Below are positions 1 to 10,800 of a DNA stretch of 64,000 bases, piece by piece (the stretch's first letter is position 1; each line of letters starts with the position of its first letter). Both the position numbers and the translations under genes were made by a program. The stretch lies in NCBI RefSeq assembly GCF_000521465.1, contig NZ_BAVR01000003.1:1-64000 (forward strand), in the 5' to 3' direction. The notes under the pieces were generated by a model. The model worked only from the letters and a program-made list of their open reading frames with translations. It made no database searches and had not been told where the DNA came from. The DNA comes from Acetivibrio straminisolvens JCM 21531 (lineage in GTDB: Bacteria; Bacillota; Clostridia; Acetivibrionales; Acetivibrionaceae).

Positions 1-139
1 ATTCTTCTTTTATTTGCTCCCTTCTTTCTTAATTTAATAACGAAATTTCTAATTTTTTGGGGGTTAGGTTTTTCTTTTATTATCGATTTTTTCTTATAAA
101 TTTTTTTGATTAATTAATATTTTTTTGCTATATAAAATA

Positions 140-168
140 TTGACACCATAATTTAGTTGGAATATAAT
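140..168 (+). promoter_or_regulatory. sigma-A promoter of the arsR-cadA operon
   Basis: A perfect TTGACA (140-145) and a perfect TATAAT (163-168) are separated by exactly 17 bases. Transcription should start near 175, just before the operator-like palindrome and about 60 bases before the regulator gene. No better promoter is visible upstream. Confidence 0.88.
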
Positions 169-182
169 AAAATCAGGATACA

Positions 183-204
183 TGAATATGTATTCATATG
201 TTCA
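183..204. promoter_or_regulatory. candidate ArsR/SmtB-family operator
   Basis: The stretch contains TGAATA-TG-TATTCA (183-196), a perfect 6-2-6 inverted repeat, followed by a second half-site ending in GTTCA at 204. AT-rich repeats with TGAA/TTCA arms are typical targets of ArsR/SmtB repressors. It lies just downstream of the -10 box, where a bound repressor would block early transcription and metal binding would release it. Binding is inferred. Confidence 0.62.
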
Positions 205-234
205 GGCTACCAATTATACTAGGAGGAAAAATTG

Positions 235-594
235 ATGTTGAACGAAAAACGTGATTCTTGCGAATGCAGTGTAATACACGAAGATGTAGTAAACATGGTA
301 AAGAAAAACATGCCCAAAGAAGAGCACCTTTATGACTTGGCAGAGCTTTTCAAAGTTTTTGGAGATACCACCAGAATAAAAATTTTATACGCATTGTTTG
401 CCTCTGAAATGTGTGTGTGCGATATTGCTGCACTAATAAATATGTCCCAGTCGGCAGTTTCCCACCAGCTCAGGGTGTTAAAACAGGCAAGACTTGTAAA
501 GTACAGAAAAGAGGGCAAAGTTGTGTACTATTCTCTGGACGATGAGCATATAAAGCAAATTTTTGACCAAGGATATATGCATATAACGGAATAA
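235..594 (+). CDS. ArsR/SmtB-family metal-sensing repressor (CadC/CzrA-like)
   Basis: This 119-residue winged-helix protein probably represses its own operon until a soft metal binds. The DNA-recognition region reads SQSAVSHQLRVLKQARLV (71-88). A CVC pair at residues 60-62, in the position of the ELCVCDL metal box of alpha-3, and a second Cys-x-Cys near the N terminus (9 and 11) match the CadC type of Cd/Pb site. A C-terminal pattern with Asp, His and a distant His resembles the alpha-5 zinc site of CzrA. ATG 235 is preferred over TTG 232 because AGGAGG (221-226) then has an 8-base spacing. The stop overlaps the ATG of the ATPase gene (TAATG), so the two are translationally coupled. The exact metal cannot be read from sequence. 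Confidence 0.92.
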   Translation: MLNEKRDSCECSVIHEDVVNMVKKNMPKEEHLYDLAELFKVFGDTTRIKILYALFASEMCVCDIAALINMSQSAVSHQLRVLKQARLVKYRKEGKVVYYSLDDEHIKQIFDQGYMHITE

Positions 595-2735
595 TGAATT
601 TAGGAAGTGATGGTAAAATGAAACAGGCAGTAAAGAAAGAGTTAATACTTGAAGGTCTAAATTGCGCGCATTGTGCACTAAAAATAGAAACGAAGGTAAA
701 AGAAATCGAAGGTGTAAAAGATGCTTCGATTAATTTCGTATCAAAAAAAATGACTTTGGAGCTGGACGATATGCTCCAATCATCAGACATCGTAAAGCAA
801 GCATCTTTGATTGCCAAAAGTATTGAAGAAGATATTGAGGTCATCGAAGAACAGGAGAAACGCAAGGAAAAGGATACCGATGGTGATTTCGACAAAAAAG
901 GCTTGGCAAAACTCGGCCTCGGAATACTTTTATTTGCCTTTGCATTAGCATTTAATTTAAACTACTGGGTTGAATTCGGCTTGTTTTTTGCAAGCTATAT
1001 AATTATCGGAGGAGAGGTATTACTAAAAGCTATCCGCAATATTTCAAAAGGCAAAATATTCGATGAAAACTTTCTGATGTGCATAGCCACAGTTGGAGCA
1101 TTCCTAATCGGTGAATTCCCTGAAGGCGTAGCTGTTATGCTCTTTTACCAAATTGGTGAAACCTTGCAGGATATGGCAGTAAATCGTTCCAGAAAATCCA
1201 TCGCCGCTCTAATGGATATTCGTCCCGACTATGCCAACCTCAAGACCGATGACGGTATAGAAAAAGTATCGGTAGAGGATGTCAAAGTTGGAGATATAAT
1301 AGTTGTAAAGCCCGGAGAAAGAATACCTTTGGACGGCAAGGTTGTTGAAGGAAAAACAATGCTGGATACTTCGGCACTCACCGGCGAACCGGTCCCTCGG
1401 GAAGTTAACCCCGGTGAACCTGTCCTTTCCGGTTCGGTTAATCAAACCAGCCTTATTAGTATCGAAGTCACAAAATTGCTCGGTGAATCAACGGTATCAA
1501 AAATACTGGACATGGTACAAAACGCCGGCAGCAAAAAGGCTCCAACCGAAAACTTTATCACAAAGTTTGCAAGATATTATACCCCTGCTGTAGTTTTTAT
1601 CTCGGCAGCTTTGGCAGTAATTCCTCCGTTGGTTATTCCCGGTGCCGAATTTTTCGATTGGGTTTACAGAGCACTTATTTTCCTCGTAATCTCATGCCCT
1701 TGTGCTCTGGTGATATCCATCCCCCTCGGGTTCTTCGGTGGAATTGGAGGAGCTTCTAGAAACGGCATCCTCATCAAAGGCAGCAACTATCTTGAGGCAT
1801 TAAACAGCGTTGACACTGTAGTGTTCGACAAGACCGGCACCCTAACAAAAGGCGTGTTTAATGTAACCGAGGTCAATCCATCGTCAGGCTATACTAAAGA
1901 GGATTTGCTAATGTACGCAGCCTATGCGGAAAGCTTTTCAAATCATCCTATTGCATTATCAATAACAAATGCTTTTGGCAAAACTATTGATAAAAACAAA
2001 GTGGAAAGCTATGAAGAAATAGCCGGTCATGGAATAAAGGCTGTTTCCCATGGCAAGGAGATACTGGCAGGAAACACCAAACTGATGGCAAAAGCAGCTA
2101 TTCCCCACACCAATGCTGACACTTCGGGAACTATAGTTCATGTAGCCGTTGACGGAAACTACGCAGGCAATATTGTAATTTCGGATGAAATAAAGGCAGA
2201 TTCAAAGAAAGCTTTAATAGAATTGAAGGAAATTGGCGTAAGAAAGCTTGTAATGCTCACCGGAGATAATAAAAATACTGCTCATAAGATTGCAAACGAA
2301 TTGGGAATCGATGAAGTCCATGCCGAACTGTTGCCCCACGAAAAAGTAGAAACGGTTGAACTTTTGGATGGCAGTAAATCCCGCAGAGGCAAGCTGGTGT
2401 TTGTTGGAGACGGTTTGAATGATGCCCCTGTCCTGGCACGGTCCGATATCGGTGTTGCAATGGGAGGCTTGGGCTCAGATGCCGCAATTGAAGCCGCAGA
2501 CGTGGTATTGATGACCGATGAACCCTCAAAGCTGGTCAGTGCCATTAAAATCGCCAAAAGGACAAGAAACATTGTTTGGCAAAACATTATTTTCTCCTTT
2601 GCCGTAAAAGCTCTGATCTTGATGCTCGGCGCAGGAGGTATGGCCACCATGTGGGAAGCGGTTTTTGCCGATGTGGGAGTTGCGCTGCTGGCAGTACTCA
2701 ATGCCATGAGAGTAATGAGAATAAAGAATATATAA
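594..2735 (+). CDS. cadA: P1B-type heavy-metal (Cd/Zn/Pb) exporting ATPase
   Basis: This inner-membrane pump expels divalent soft metals using ATP. One N-terminal heavy-metal-associated domain has GLNCAHC (Cys 24 and 27). The transmembrane metal site is SCPCAL (Cys-Pro-Cys 368-370). The phosphorylated aspartate is Asp412 in DKTGTLT, followed by the SNHP motif typical of P1B pumps and the hinge GDGLNDAP (605-612). At 713 residues the length is normal. Translation may start at ATG 594, which overlaps the repressor stop, or at ATG 618, which has a purine-rich AGGAAGTGATGG ahead of it and gives a normal N terminus just before the metal-binding domain. CPC together with a CadC-like regulator favours Cd/Zn/Pb over copper. 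Confidence 0.94.
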   Translation: MNLGSDGKMKQAVKKELILEGLNCAHCALKIETKVKEIEGVKDASINFVSKKMTLELDDMLQSSDIVKQASLIAKSIEEDIEVIEEQEKRKEKDTDGDFDKKGLAKLGLGILLFAFALAFNLNYWVEFGLFFASYIIIGGEVLLKAIRNISKGKIFDENFLMCIATVGAFLIGEFPEGVAVMLFYQIGETLQDMAVNRSRKSIAALMDIRPDYANLKTDDGIEKVSVEDVKVGDIIVVKPGERIPLDGKVVEGKTMLDTSALTGEPVPREVNPGEPVLSGSVNQTSLISIEVTKLLGESTVSKILDMVQNAGSKKAPTENFITKFARYYTPAVVFISAALAVIPPLVIPGAEFFDWVYRALIFLVISCPCALVISIPLGFFGGIGGASRNGILIKGSNYLEALNSVDTVVFDKTGTLTKGVFNVTEVNPSSGYTKEDLLMYAAYAESFSNHPIALSITNAFGKTIDKNKVESYEEIAGHGIKAVSHGKEILAGNTKLMAKAAIPHTNADTSGTIVHVAVDGNYAGNIVISDEIKADSKKALIELKEIGVRKLVMLTGDNKNTAHKIANELGIDEVHAELLPHEKVETVELLDGSKSRRGKLVFVGDGLNDAPVLARSDIGVAMGGLGSDAAIEAADVVLMTDEPSKLVSAIKIAKRTRNIVWQNIIFSFAVKALILMLGAGGMATMWEAVFADVGVALLAVLNAMRVMRIKNI

Positions 2736-2755
2736 TTTATCATTATAAAGATGCT

Positions 2756-2790
2756 AAAAAACAGGTACTCATATGTTAGTACCTGTTTTT
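2756..2790. terminator. bidirectional intrinsic terminator
   Basis: A 13-bp perfect stem (AAAAACAGGTACT pairing with AGTACCTGTTTTT) encloses an 8-base loop and has T-runs on both strands. It lies between convergent cadA and the cell-wall hydrolase gene and can serve both. Confidence 0.85.
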
Positions 2791-2811
2791 CACATCTTCA
2801 CATTCTTTGCT

Positions 2812-3643
2812 TTAGTTGTAAAAATACTCGCCTTCTATTTTCTTATAGAATGAACCGCTTCTTGATGTAACGTCTGTTATTAAAATACAGACAAGTTCCA
2901 ATGTTGTTGACACCCTCTAAAGCCATCTTTGCAGCAATAATACATTCTTCCGGAGGTACCAATTCTTTAAAGCCGCTTTTGTGCGCCGGAGGAAATTGAC
3001 CTTTTTGAAATATAACATCATATACTGTATTGGGAAACGAAGGACTTTTTACTCTGTTTAACACGACATTTGCAACCGCAACTTTACCCTCAAGAGACAT
3101 TCCTCTTGCTTCAACAGTTACTATTCTGGCGAGCCACATTAAATCTTCATCAGTGTAGTTTCTGTTGTACACACACTCTTCAGGCACATTAATGCCTTCT
3201 TTGTTTATTGAAACGGTATATGTAGTCTGATTCCAATCCACCGAACAGTTGAGAACTTCCGATACGAATCTTAATGGCACCATTGTGCGTCCGTTTGATA
3301 TTTCAGGAGAAGTATCCATTACTTGCTTTACTGCGTTAATATAACAATCTTTGCTTCCGACAAACAGCTCAATATAATTGTAGTCATCATTTATTACAAC
3401 TTTTTTCTTTTCGTCATTCCATTCTACTTTTGCTCCAAGTGCTTCAGCGATAAAACGTACTGATACAAATGTTCTGCCGTCTTTAATATAAGGTAAGGTA
3501 TCCATTTTAATATAGTTGCCGTTCACCTTTACAGTTATAAAGATCTGCTTGGCAAGTGCGCTTACCTCAAGGCGTCCGATAAAGCTTACGAAAAGTACGA
3601 TAAGCACAACTAATACGGCTTTACACCTTCCTTCATTATTCAT
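2812..3643 (-). CDS. secreted cell-wall hydrolase, stalk domain plus SleB-type domain (frameshift near the 3' end)
   Basis: An N-terminal signal segment is followed by a copper-amine-oxidase-like N-terminal (stalk) domain at about residues 36-150, which probably binds the envelope. A hydrolase_2/SleB domain follows from about residue 160, with the recognisable LARIVTVEARGMSLEGK block; its Glu is the expected catalytic acid. The enzyme probably cuts peptidoglycan during germination or wall turnover. The continuous frame stops at 2843, but one base less near 2862-2866 restores a family-like end reading FYKKIEGEYFYN and a stop at 2812-2814, so I annotate the longer span. The start at 3643 is supported by AAAGGTGGTG. 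It probably ends at the terminator shared with cadA. Confidence 0.82.
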
Positions 3644-3827
3644 ATCACACCACCTTTAATAATATTGTAATTAAATATGACGGCAACATTTTATCATAAA
3701 ACAGCCAATATTGAAAGTTAAAATTTTTGCCAAATAATCTCAGCAATATAATTTGCATCTAATTTCTTTTATCTGCATCATTCAGTGACATCGAATTGTA
3801 TTAGTAATGAAATCAGTTGTTTGCCGA

Positions 3828-4142
3828 TTATCTTTTATAAACAAGTTTTCCTTTTGCAGTATAGTTAAGTATGTACAGCAAAACGGGATTAAAATAATTA
3901 ATGAAGTAAGTTACAATCAAAATCAAAAAGCTCAAATCCATAGAGAAATCAATTGCTACAATGATATGTGCTTCAACTGTAAAAAGCACTATTAATAATG
4001 GTACTATAGCAAATGCTTTATTAACATGTCTATCTAGAGAGAAAAATAATAACAATACGAGAATAACCTCAAGCGCAAATTGAGTAAATAAGACAGCAAA
4101 GATAAAGTAATTTTTAAAATTGAGATAACTATATAATATATG
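3828..4142 (-). pseudogene. C-terminal fragment of a multi-pass membrane protein, paralogue of the 4532-5149 copy
   Basis: About 105 codons are open, ending in NYFNPVLLYILNYTAKGK, nearly the same ending as the neighbouring copy. The DNA of the two copies aligns over roughly 300 bases. Upstream an in-frame TAA (4143-4145) cuts it off, and there is no zinc-ribbon start, so this is a 5'-truncated duplicate. The segment is hydrophobic, with three to four membrane helices. Its function is unknown. Confidence 0.55.
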
Positions 4143-4531
4143 TTATAAAAAATATAATATAGTTTGCATCCTCTATAACTGATAAACTTTTTTCACCGCT
4201 TACCCCCCTCGTCATACTTTGACCATGAATCATTTTGAGCCTTCTGTTTTTTACGTGTCAATCAATCAGTTGGTATTATGTTGGAATTTTGTCCACATAT
4301 TTCCCCTAAGCAAATTATGCGGGTCGTCAATTGCACATTTATATGTATACTTCTGCAGGAACCTCGCTATTTTGGGATCATAGCATCTTTTTGGAGCCTT
4401 ACTCCATTGTTATTTCCCCATCATCAAGTTTAAACTCAATTTAAAGCCCATAATAGAACATTATACATCTACGAACATGGTTAAGTGAGTAAGACCTGCA
4501 GTTAAGGAAGTCTGACAACAATAATTGCTGA
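4143..4531. other. gene-free spacer between two paralogous fragments
   Basis: I see no complete gene. The minus strand has a roughly 45-codon open stretch (about 4260-4410, beginning WSKAPKRCYDPKIARF) with a normal-looking composition but no recognisable family and no clear start. It may be a relic. No promoter or terminator is convincing. Confidence 0.3.
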
Positions 4532-5149
4532 TTATATTTTATAAACAAGTTTTCTCTTTGCAGTATAGCTAAGTATATATAGTAAGACTGGATTAAAATA
4601 ATTAATAAAAATAGTCGCCAAAGTAATCAAGCAAAGAAAAGCACTAAATAAGGACTCATCAGGCAATAAGTTTATCGTGGCAATTATGATAACACCTGAA
4701 AAAAGCATCATTAGCAATGGTTGTACAACAACTAATCTATTGACCTGCTTACCCAACAACAAAATTAATAACAACACAAGAACAACCTGAAGCGCAAATT
4801 ATGCTAATAATACAGCAACTGCTAAGTCATCTCCAAATGCGGGACGAGTAAAATATAGCTCATATAACGCTAATATACTACATACATTTGTGACCTCATT
4901 TCCGGCGGAAGTGGCCCTTGAGATGCACCAATAGCAGTAACAATAGCAAGGAAAAATCCCCCTAAAAAACCCCGAAATACTATTGAAAAATAATATTTGG
5001 TTTTTGTCTTTAACTGTAACTTGTTTTTTAACACATGCTGTTTATTCTTTGACTCCTCTAAAGGCAAATTGACCACTAAATCAACATTGCCAGTCAGAGC
5101 ATATCTTATATCCATCTCGATACTCACATTTACATTTAGGGCAAAACAT
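4532..5149 (-). pseudogene. decayed zinc-ribbon multi-pass membrane protein
   Basis: From ATG 5149, behind AAGGTGG, the frame reads a clostridial zinc-ribbon start, MFCPKCKCEYRDGYKICSD. It then breaks at a doubled C (5090-5091); removing one base restores a CNVDLVVNLPLEES continuation. Membrane helices follow. A second frame break lies near 4900-4925. A TAA at 4799-4801 stands where the paralogue at 3828 has CAA, a substitution that an indel error cannot explain. The intact form would be about 205 residues: zinc ribbon, linker and four or five membrane spans. The function is unknown. Confidence 0.6.
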
Positions 5150-5463
5150 TCAGATCCCACCTTGTAGATTGAAAATAATTTTTTATTTCAATAATCTTAA
5201 AACCGGTCATACCACTATAATTATACCATTCTCACCTGCAATTTCCTTCTTTGTTTTACTCTTACCCGTTTCACTCAATAATATTGTCTATCCGACTAAA
5301 TTAAGCAATAATTATAGATAATAATTATAAAACCGCTGCATCATTAATTTTGCTTATTTAATGCAACTAATAAATAGTAGCCAAAAAGTTGCGAATTATA
5401 TATAATAACATTTATTAAGGTATATTGATTTAGAATAAACAACAAAGAAATAACAAAAGTAGG
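5150..5463. other. AT-rich divergent intergenic region
   Basis: The region separates a minus-strand pseudogene from the DUF2156 gene. A TATAAT (5401-5406) lies about 60 bases before the downstream start and may be a -10 box, but no matching -35 hexamer is seen. Nothing else is supportable. Confidence 0.4.
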
Positions 5464-6335
5464 ATGAGACAAATGCTGGATTTCAAACCTTTAGAATTAA
5501 AAGACAGAGAACTTTTTTGTGAATATTTAAAAGACTATAACTTTAGCACTTATGAATATTCCTTCTTAACCCTTTATATATGGAGAAAAATGTATAATAC
5601 AGAATTTGCAATAGTTGATGACGCAATAGTTATTAAAAAGCACACCAGCACCAACGGCACATATTTCATGCAGCCTATTGGTGCCCACAAAACCAAAATA
5701 GCCGGCATTACTTCAAAACTTAATGCTATAAAAAAAGACAATCCGGATTTCAAATACCTGTACGCGACGTCGAAACAGCTTTTTTAAATGAACTCCATGA
5801 AAACTTCGGAGACCTGGTAATTTCCTATGAGGATAAAAATAACTTTGATTATATTTTCAACACCAGGGATTTGATTGCATTGTCCGGTAGCAAATACCAC
5901 AGGAAAAAGAATCAGTATAATCAATTCGTAAAAAAATATGATTACAGAATTGAAGAGATAAAAAATTCTGAAGTTATAAAGGATTGTATTGATTTGTCCC
6001 TCAAATGGTATGATTACAAGGCCATAAACAGTGAGCAGCTAAAAAATGAGCAAAAAGCCATTATTGATATTCTAGGCAATATCGAACTCTTTAATATAAG
6101 AGGTATTGCCGTTTATGCAGACAACGAAATAGCAGGATTTGCACTAGGCGAGAGATTAAACGGCAAGATGGCAACCATCCACTTTGAAAAAGGAAATTAC
6201 AGTTTTTCCGGCATTTACCCATTCTTAAACAAGTCATTGGTAGAGACATGCTTTAGCGATGTTGAATTTATTAATCTCCAGGAGGACTTAGGCATAGAAG
6301 GGCTGCGCAGAGCCAAATTGGCTTATCAACCATAA
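5464..6335 (+). CDS. DUF2156 (GNAT-fold, phosphatidylglycerol lysyltransferase C-terminal-like) protein, one frame break
   Basis: Two open segments (5464-5787 and about 5755-6335) join into one protein of about 290 residues. The second frame reads VRDVETAFLNELHENFG directly across the apparent stop of the first. The break sits at an A-run (5752-5754), and adding one A gives FKIPVRDVE. The protein has the two-lobed GNAT fold of the DUF2156 family, related to the transferase domain of MprF/FmhB-type aminoacyl-lipid enzymes but without membrane segments. The substrate is unknown. ATG 5473 has better spacing from AGGATGAG than ATG 5464. It is a single-gene unit ending at the hairpin at 6375-6406. 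Confidence 0.8.
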
Positions 6336-6371
6336 AGCTTGAAAAGAAATATCTAGTAAACATATAAAAAT

Positions 6372-6410
6372 GGGACAAGTCAGGAGAAACTGCTCCCCTG
6401 ACTTGTTTCA
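6372..6410. terminator. bidirectional intrinsic terminator
   Basis: ACAAGTCAGG (6375-6384) pairs with CCTGACTTGT (6397-6406), extended by an inner GGAG/CTCC. A TTTTT follows on the minus strand and TTTC on the plus strand. It separates the convergent DUF2156 and DUF4956 genes. Confidence 0.75.
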
Positions 6411-6411
6411 A

Positions 6412-7085
6412 CTATCTTTCAACATTCATTCCCAGCACAATATTCAAATTGCCGTTACGGCAGCGAAGCGCATCTATAAATTCTTTTTCGTCGGCATCGT
6501 AATAAAGAGACACAAGATACACAAGCTCGTAAAGAGACCCCAAATCCGTTGTCTTAACTTTTTGCAGCTCGTAGCTCAATGCGTATTGGTTAAAAACCTC
6601 TTCAAACTCTCTTTGATAATCAAGGTCCTCCGGAATTGTAACCTTCAGCAGTTTATACGGCGATTTTTTTACACCAAAACCTACTTTACCAAGAACAATC
6701 AAGAACATACAAAGCACCAAGTAAACAGTACCGCATAACCAAAAAATCCAACGCCACAGGCCAATCCTGCTGCCATTGCAAAAAACACATACGCAATTTC
6801 TTTGGGAGAACCCGCCTCACTTCTAAAACGAATAATCGAAAAAGCACCTACCAGACTAAAAGCCCTTGCAATATTGCTTCCCACCAGCAGAATAATTATG
6901 GCAATAATACTTGGCAACATAACCAGAGTCAAAGCAAAGTTTTGAGAATACTGCCCTTTTTCATAGGTCTTTATATACACCAAGCTTATAATTATACCCA
7001 AAACAAACGAAACAATTATTGTCAGTATCGTGCTCCCAAAGGATAGATTTATGCCAGTCGCGACATTATATATTCCATCGAGCAA
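6412..7085 (-). CDS. DUF4956 membrane protein (one frame break)
   Basis: The two open segments 6699-7085 and 6412-6720 together give a protein of about 225 residues, the usual DUF4956 length. The N-terminal part has three or four membrane helices with the characteristic VGAFSIIRFRSEAGSPKE block; the C-terminal part is a soluble alpha/beta tail. The frame changes near 6705-6720. The start ATG lies inside the end of the VTC gene (37-base overlap), so translation is probably coupled. DUF4956, VTC and CotH genes recur together in clostridia, and the function of the set is not established. A role in phosphate or polyphosphate handling at the membrane is inference. Confidence 0.8.
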
Positions 7086-7822
7086 TCGCTGTCATCCTCC
7101 TTTGTAATATTATTCAAAATCATCTTTTTGTACTCAGTGCCATATTTTGAAAAGCTGGTCTTAAAGAGCTTATTCTCGCTCAACATCCTTGAAAGCCAGA
7201 CAGGAATGCTCTTCTCCGCTTTGACCTCCATTAGCCAAATACCTTCGTCCAGCAACGGTTCGCCATGGTCTCCCAGTTCAACTCTCAAATCAGTCCTTCG
7301 GGATCTTATATTGGTATCAAAGGTTATTCTCAGGTCCCTGTTGTTTATCCCAAAATACGCTATTCTGTCATACGCCAGATAAAGCTTTGGCTCAAGGACA
7401 TACATTTTCAAAAGATATTCGATTTCATTCAAAACCTGTTTATTCATATAACTCTGGTATTTAGGCTTAATACCTGTTCTGGCAAATTCATACGCCTCTT
7501 TCAATGTCAGCTTGGTTCTTCTCTTGTTTACAAGCCCGTTTACCTTCTTCTTAATTTCCAAATAAACCTTAGCATCCAAAGAAGGCACTCCATAGGCACG
7601 AAGCCTCAACTTTTCTTTATATTTAGGTTTTGAAACCGAATGTCTTATCAATTGGTTGTCTTGAGTATCATAGTAGATATTGCATATTGTGTAGTAAGTA
7701 TTATTTACTTTGTTATATTCATCAAGCTCCATGTATTCACTGAGTGCGTTTTGAACCTTCTCATACGTTTCGTTGTCCATCAAATACTTTTTCTCATACC
7801 TGTTAAATACCTCAATTGCCAA
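7049..7822 (-). CDS. VTC-domain (polyphosphate polymerase-like) protein
   Basis: This 257-residue protein has the tunnel-fold VTC domain. Visible elements are EKKYLM near the start, the basic RLRAYG strand, EIKKK, and MEVKAE near residue 217, together forming the charged tunnel that binds triphosphate and metal in the yeast Vtc4/TTM family. The expected activity is synthesis or binding of polyphosphate, in the cytoplasm at the membrane. It sits between the CotH gene upstream and DUF4956 downstream in one apparent operon. The stop TAA (7049-7051) lies within the DUF4956 gene. No key residue appears missing, but activity is inferred from the fold. Confidence 0.88.
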   Translation of the reverse strand: MAIEVFNRYEKKYLMDNETYEKVQNALSEYMELDEYNKVNNTYYTICNIYYDTQDNQLIRHSVSKPKYKEKLRLRAYGVPSLDAKVYLEIKKKVNGLVNKRRTKLTLKEAYEFARTGIKPKYQSYMNKQVLNEIEYLLKMYVLEPKLYLAYDRIAYFGINNRDLRITFDTNIRSRRTDLRVELGDHGEPLLDEGIWLMEVKAEKSIPVWLSRMLSENKLFKTSFSKYGTEYKKMILNNITKEDDSDCSMEYIMSRLA

Positions 7823-7871
7823 TTTCCTTATCCCCCCAATTGTGTATATGCGTCACATATAAAAAATATTA

Positions 7872-10800
7872 TTATTTCATTTGCACCGGAAACTTGACTA
7901 TAGCCCTTAATAAATATCTCTTGAGATATGTATAGTCAGTTGAGTTAATCTTTCCGTTGCCGTCAAGATCCCCAGCTATCACATTTATCTGCTCCGGTCC
8001 CAAAACATGAAGCAAATATCTTCTACATGCCATCAAATCTGTGGAATTAACCGTTCCATCCCCATTATAATCACCATATAAAATCTCAGGAGTAGGTGTT
8101 GGCAATGGAATTTCTTCTTCGGGTTTGAATACAGCTTTAATGTTCACATCTCCCGAAAGTAAATGTCACAGTATCCGACGACTGAAGTCCTCCGGGTATT
8201 CCCTCCCAGTGGTCAAACACATAGCCTTCTTTTGGAATAGCTTTTACCGTAACAGGCACTCCCTTAAAGTATAAACCGTTCCAAGAATCAGGGTTTGTGA
8301 CTGCCGGAGTATCCGGCACAATATCAATAGAGTTAATCTTTATATGTCCCTGAGTTGAATCGGTATTCAAACTGACATAAGCAGTCCCTGTCACACCATT
8401 ATTTCGGAACTTACTCAATATGTGCTGTCTTACATATGTAGGACGGCTATTGGTATAATTTCTAATCCAAGTCACTTCTTGACTCCAGGTTGTTTCCATA
8501 GGGTTGGTAGAAGTTAATTTTATAAACGGCCAACGGTCAGTATGCTCCTGCATTTCGGGTTGTAATATTGAAGCCACATCATCAATAATTGGAACAACTC
8601 TTGACGGTACAAAAGAAGTATTCAATTGGTCTGCAAAACGGTTTATAAACTCATTTCTAAACTCTTCATTCTTAAGAAGAGTCTTGAAAAGGAATACCGC
8701 CCACTCCTCATTTGCATAACCTTCATATGTATCACCGGCTGCAAAAGCAAGGGTGTTGTGCGATACACTCTTACCGTACAACCCAAAACCGAAATCAGTA
8801 TCTTTCAGCATCCATCTCCATCTTCCGTCCTGACCGTAAGGAGCTTCAGGATGATATTCGCCGTCATCCGTCTTATACCTCCATATAGCCACATTATTTC
8901 CCGGCCAGTCTGTATTTCCGAAGAATATTTGAGCAACATAATAATCGATATAGTTCTCTATGTCAATTTTGGTTTTAATATAATCATAAGTGCTCTTTTC
9001 CGTTATGGAATGAGTTTTTAAATAATTTATAACATCGTTGTATATGCCAAAACATCCGTAGAATCACCTTCCTGAACCTCTGGTGTCTCATAAACATCAA
9101 GTATTGCAACTTTGTCGTCATCAAGGTCGTAATGTTCTTTCAGGTATTTATCGTCAAAACGTTCACGAATATGATATATTCCCCAATACTCTCCATTCAA
9201 GAATACAACACACGGTCTATAAGCCTGCGTATCTAGTTTTAGATGGGAAACAAGACTTTGCATCATTTCATCTCTGAAAAGAGCACCTGTCCAGTCGTTT
9301 CCTGCATTCCTCAAAATCAAGCGCTCAAAGATTTTTATTTTCTTGCCGGTTCCGTTCCTCTAAGTCCCGGGAAAATCTCATATTTGATTTCACCAATATC
9401 ATTATTGTGGTCAGCATACAAACGGAAAGACTTCTGAGGATACTTTCTTGTCCATCCTCCATGTATCCTAAATCCTGCATCTAAAGAAAATCCAAGCTTT
9501 CCGCTGGTTTCAAAGAACTCGACATGGACCGGTCTTTCCCACTCTGCACCTCTTTGCTCGTAGTTTTCATTTACATAAAGTCCGATAGAATTATCAAACA
9601 AATTCTCATATTCAGTCACAAGAGAAATTACAGGCAGGGTATATCTCGTATTCATCTCCGGATCTACGAAATACGAGTGGGTAACTATTTTGCTCCGTGC
9701 CCCGTCATTTCTTACCGCAACAGCCTTAACGGTAGTGCACTTGAAAACTTCCCCTTTTGGTGCTTTCCATTTGTTCCACTGGTCATTGGATATATCCCGA
9801 ATCATAGAAAGTATATTGGGTTCTCCTGCCCTGCTTTTTATATTTATTCCGGAAGTGTATTCAAAAGTTCCCTCTTCCCCCGGGACAGGATCCGAACAAT
9901 CCGTGGTATAATAAATCTTAACTCCCGACTCGTTTGTAGTAAGCTTTAGATTAAACGCATCGGTATAAAATCCCCCTTATGGGAAAAAGCTGGTTCCGAA
10001 ACAGGTATAAGTCTTGGATCATAAATGTTTGCAGCTCCGGGTGTAGGTCTTAACAACGCCAGTTCAGACGAACCATCGGATTTTCTTCCGTAGGATTCGT
10101 CATCCAAAAGATTTATAGTAACCAACATATCAATAACATTACCGTCAGGATCCTTCAGGGTCAATGCTTCTCCGGACGAACTTATTTTAAAATTAGTATG
10201 TAATTGCCCATCCGCTGCAACCTTATTCTTGTCAGAAGCCCAAACCAGCAAGTATCCTCCTGCAGGTACAACCCCCTGAGGGAATGTCCATTCTGCCGAT
10301 GAATCCGCCAGTATGTATCCTGTCAAATCCACATCCACAGAACCGGAATTATAAATCTCGATCCAGTCCGAGTATGCTCCGCCCTTACTTCCATCTTTAG
10401 GATCATCCACGTCTCCATCCCTTATTGTAGATGCATTTGAAGCCATAACCTCGTTGATAAAGAGAGTAGTTGTCCCGGGTGCATCATAAACGTTTGCAGC
10501 TCCAGGTGTTGCTTTTGAAAAAACAACAAACTCAGGTGCCCCATCTCTTATTCTTCCATAACTCTGGTCATCCCCAAGGCCGATAACTGCAACTGAATCA
10601 ACAACAGTTCCATCGGGCTTTTTTAACGTTACGGTCTCACCTGACGCACTCAATTTAAAGTTTGTATGCAATTGACCGTCTTGAGCTACCATATTCTTGT
10701 CAGATGCCCAAACCAACAAATATCCTCCTGCGGGTACAATCCCTTGAGGAAAGGTCCATTCCGCAGATGAATCCTCCAGTATGTAGCCTGTCAAATCCAC

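Noticed and set aside
2282-2743. 153-codon open frame opposite cadA
   Set aside because: It is antisense to the conserved ATPase hinge region, with no ribosome binding site; a shadow frame.
4532-5160. AgrB/AgrD quorum-sensing pair
   Set aside because: The hydrophobic fragments looked AgrB-like at first, but the correct frame starts with a zinc ribbon, and there is no AgrB cysteine-protease motif or AgrD peptide.
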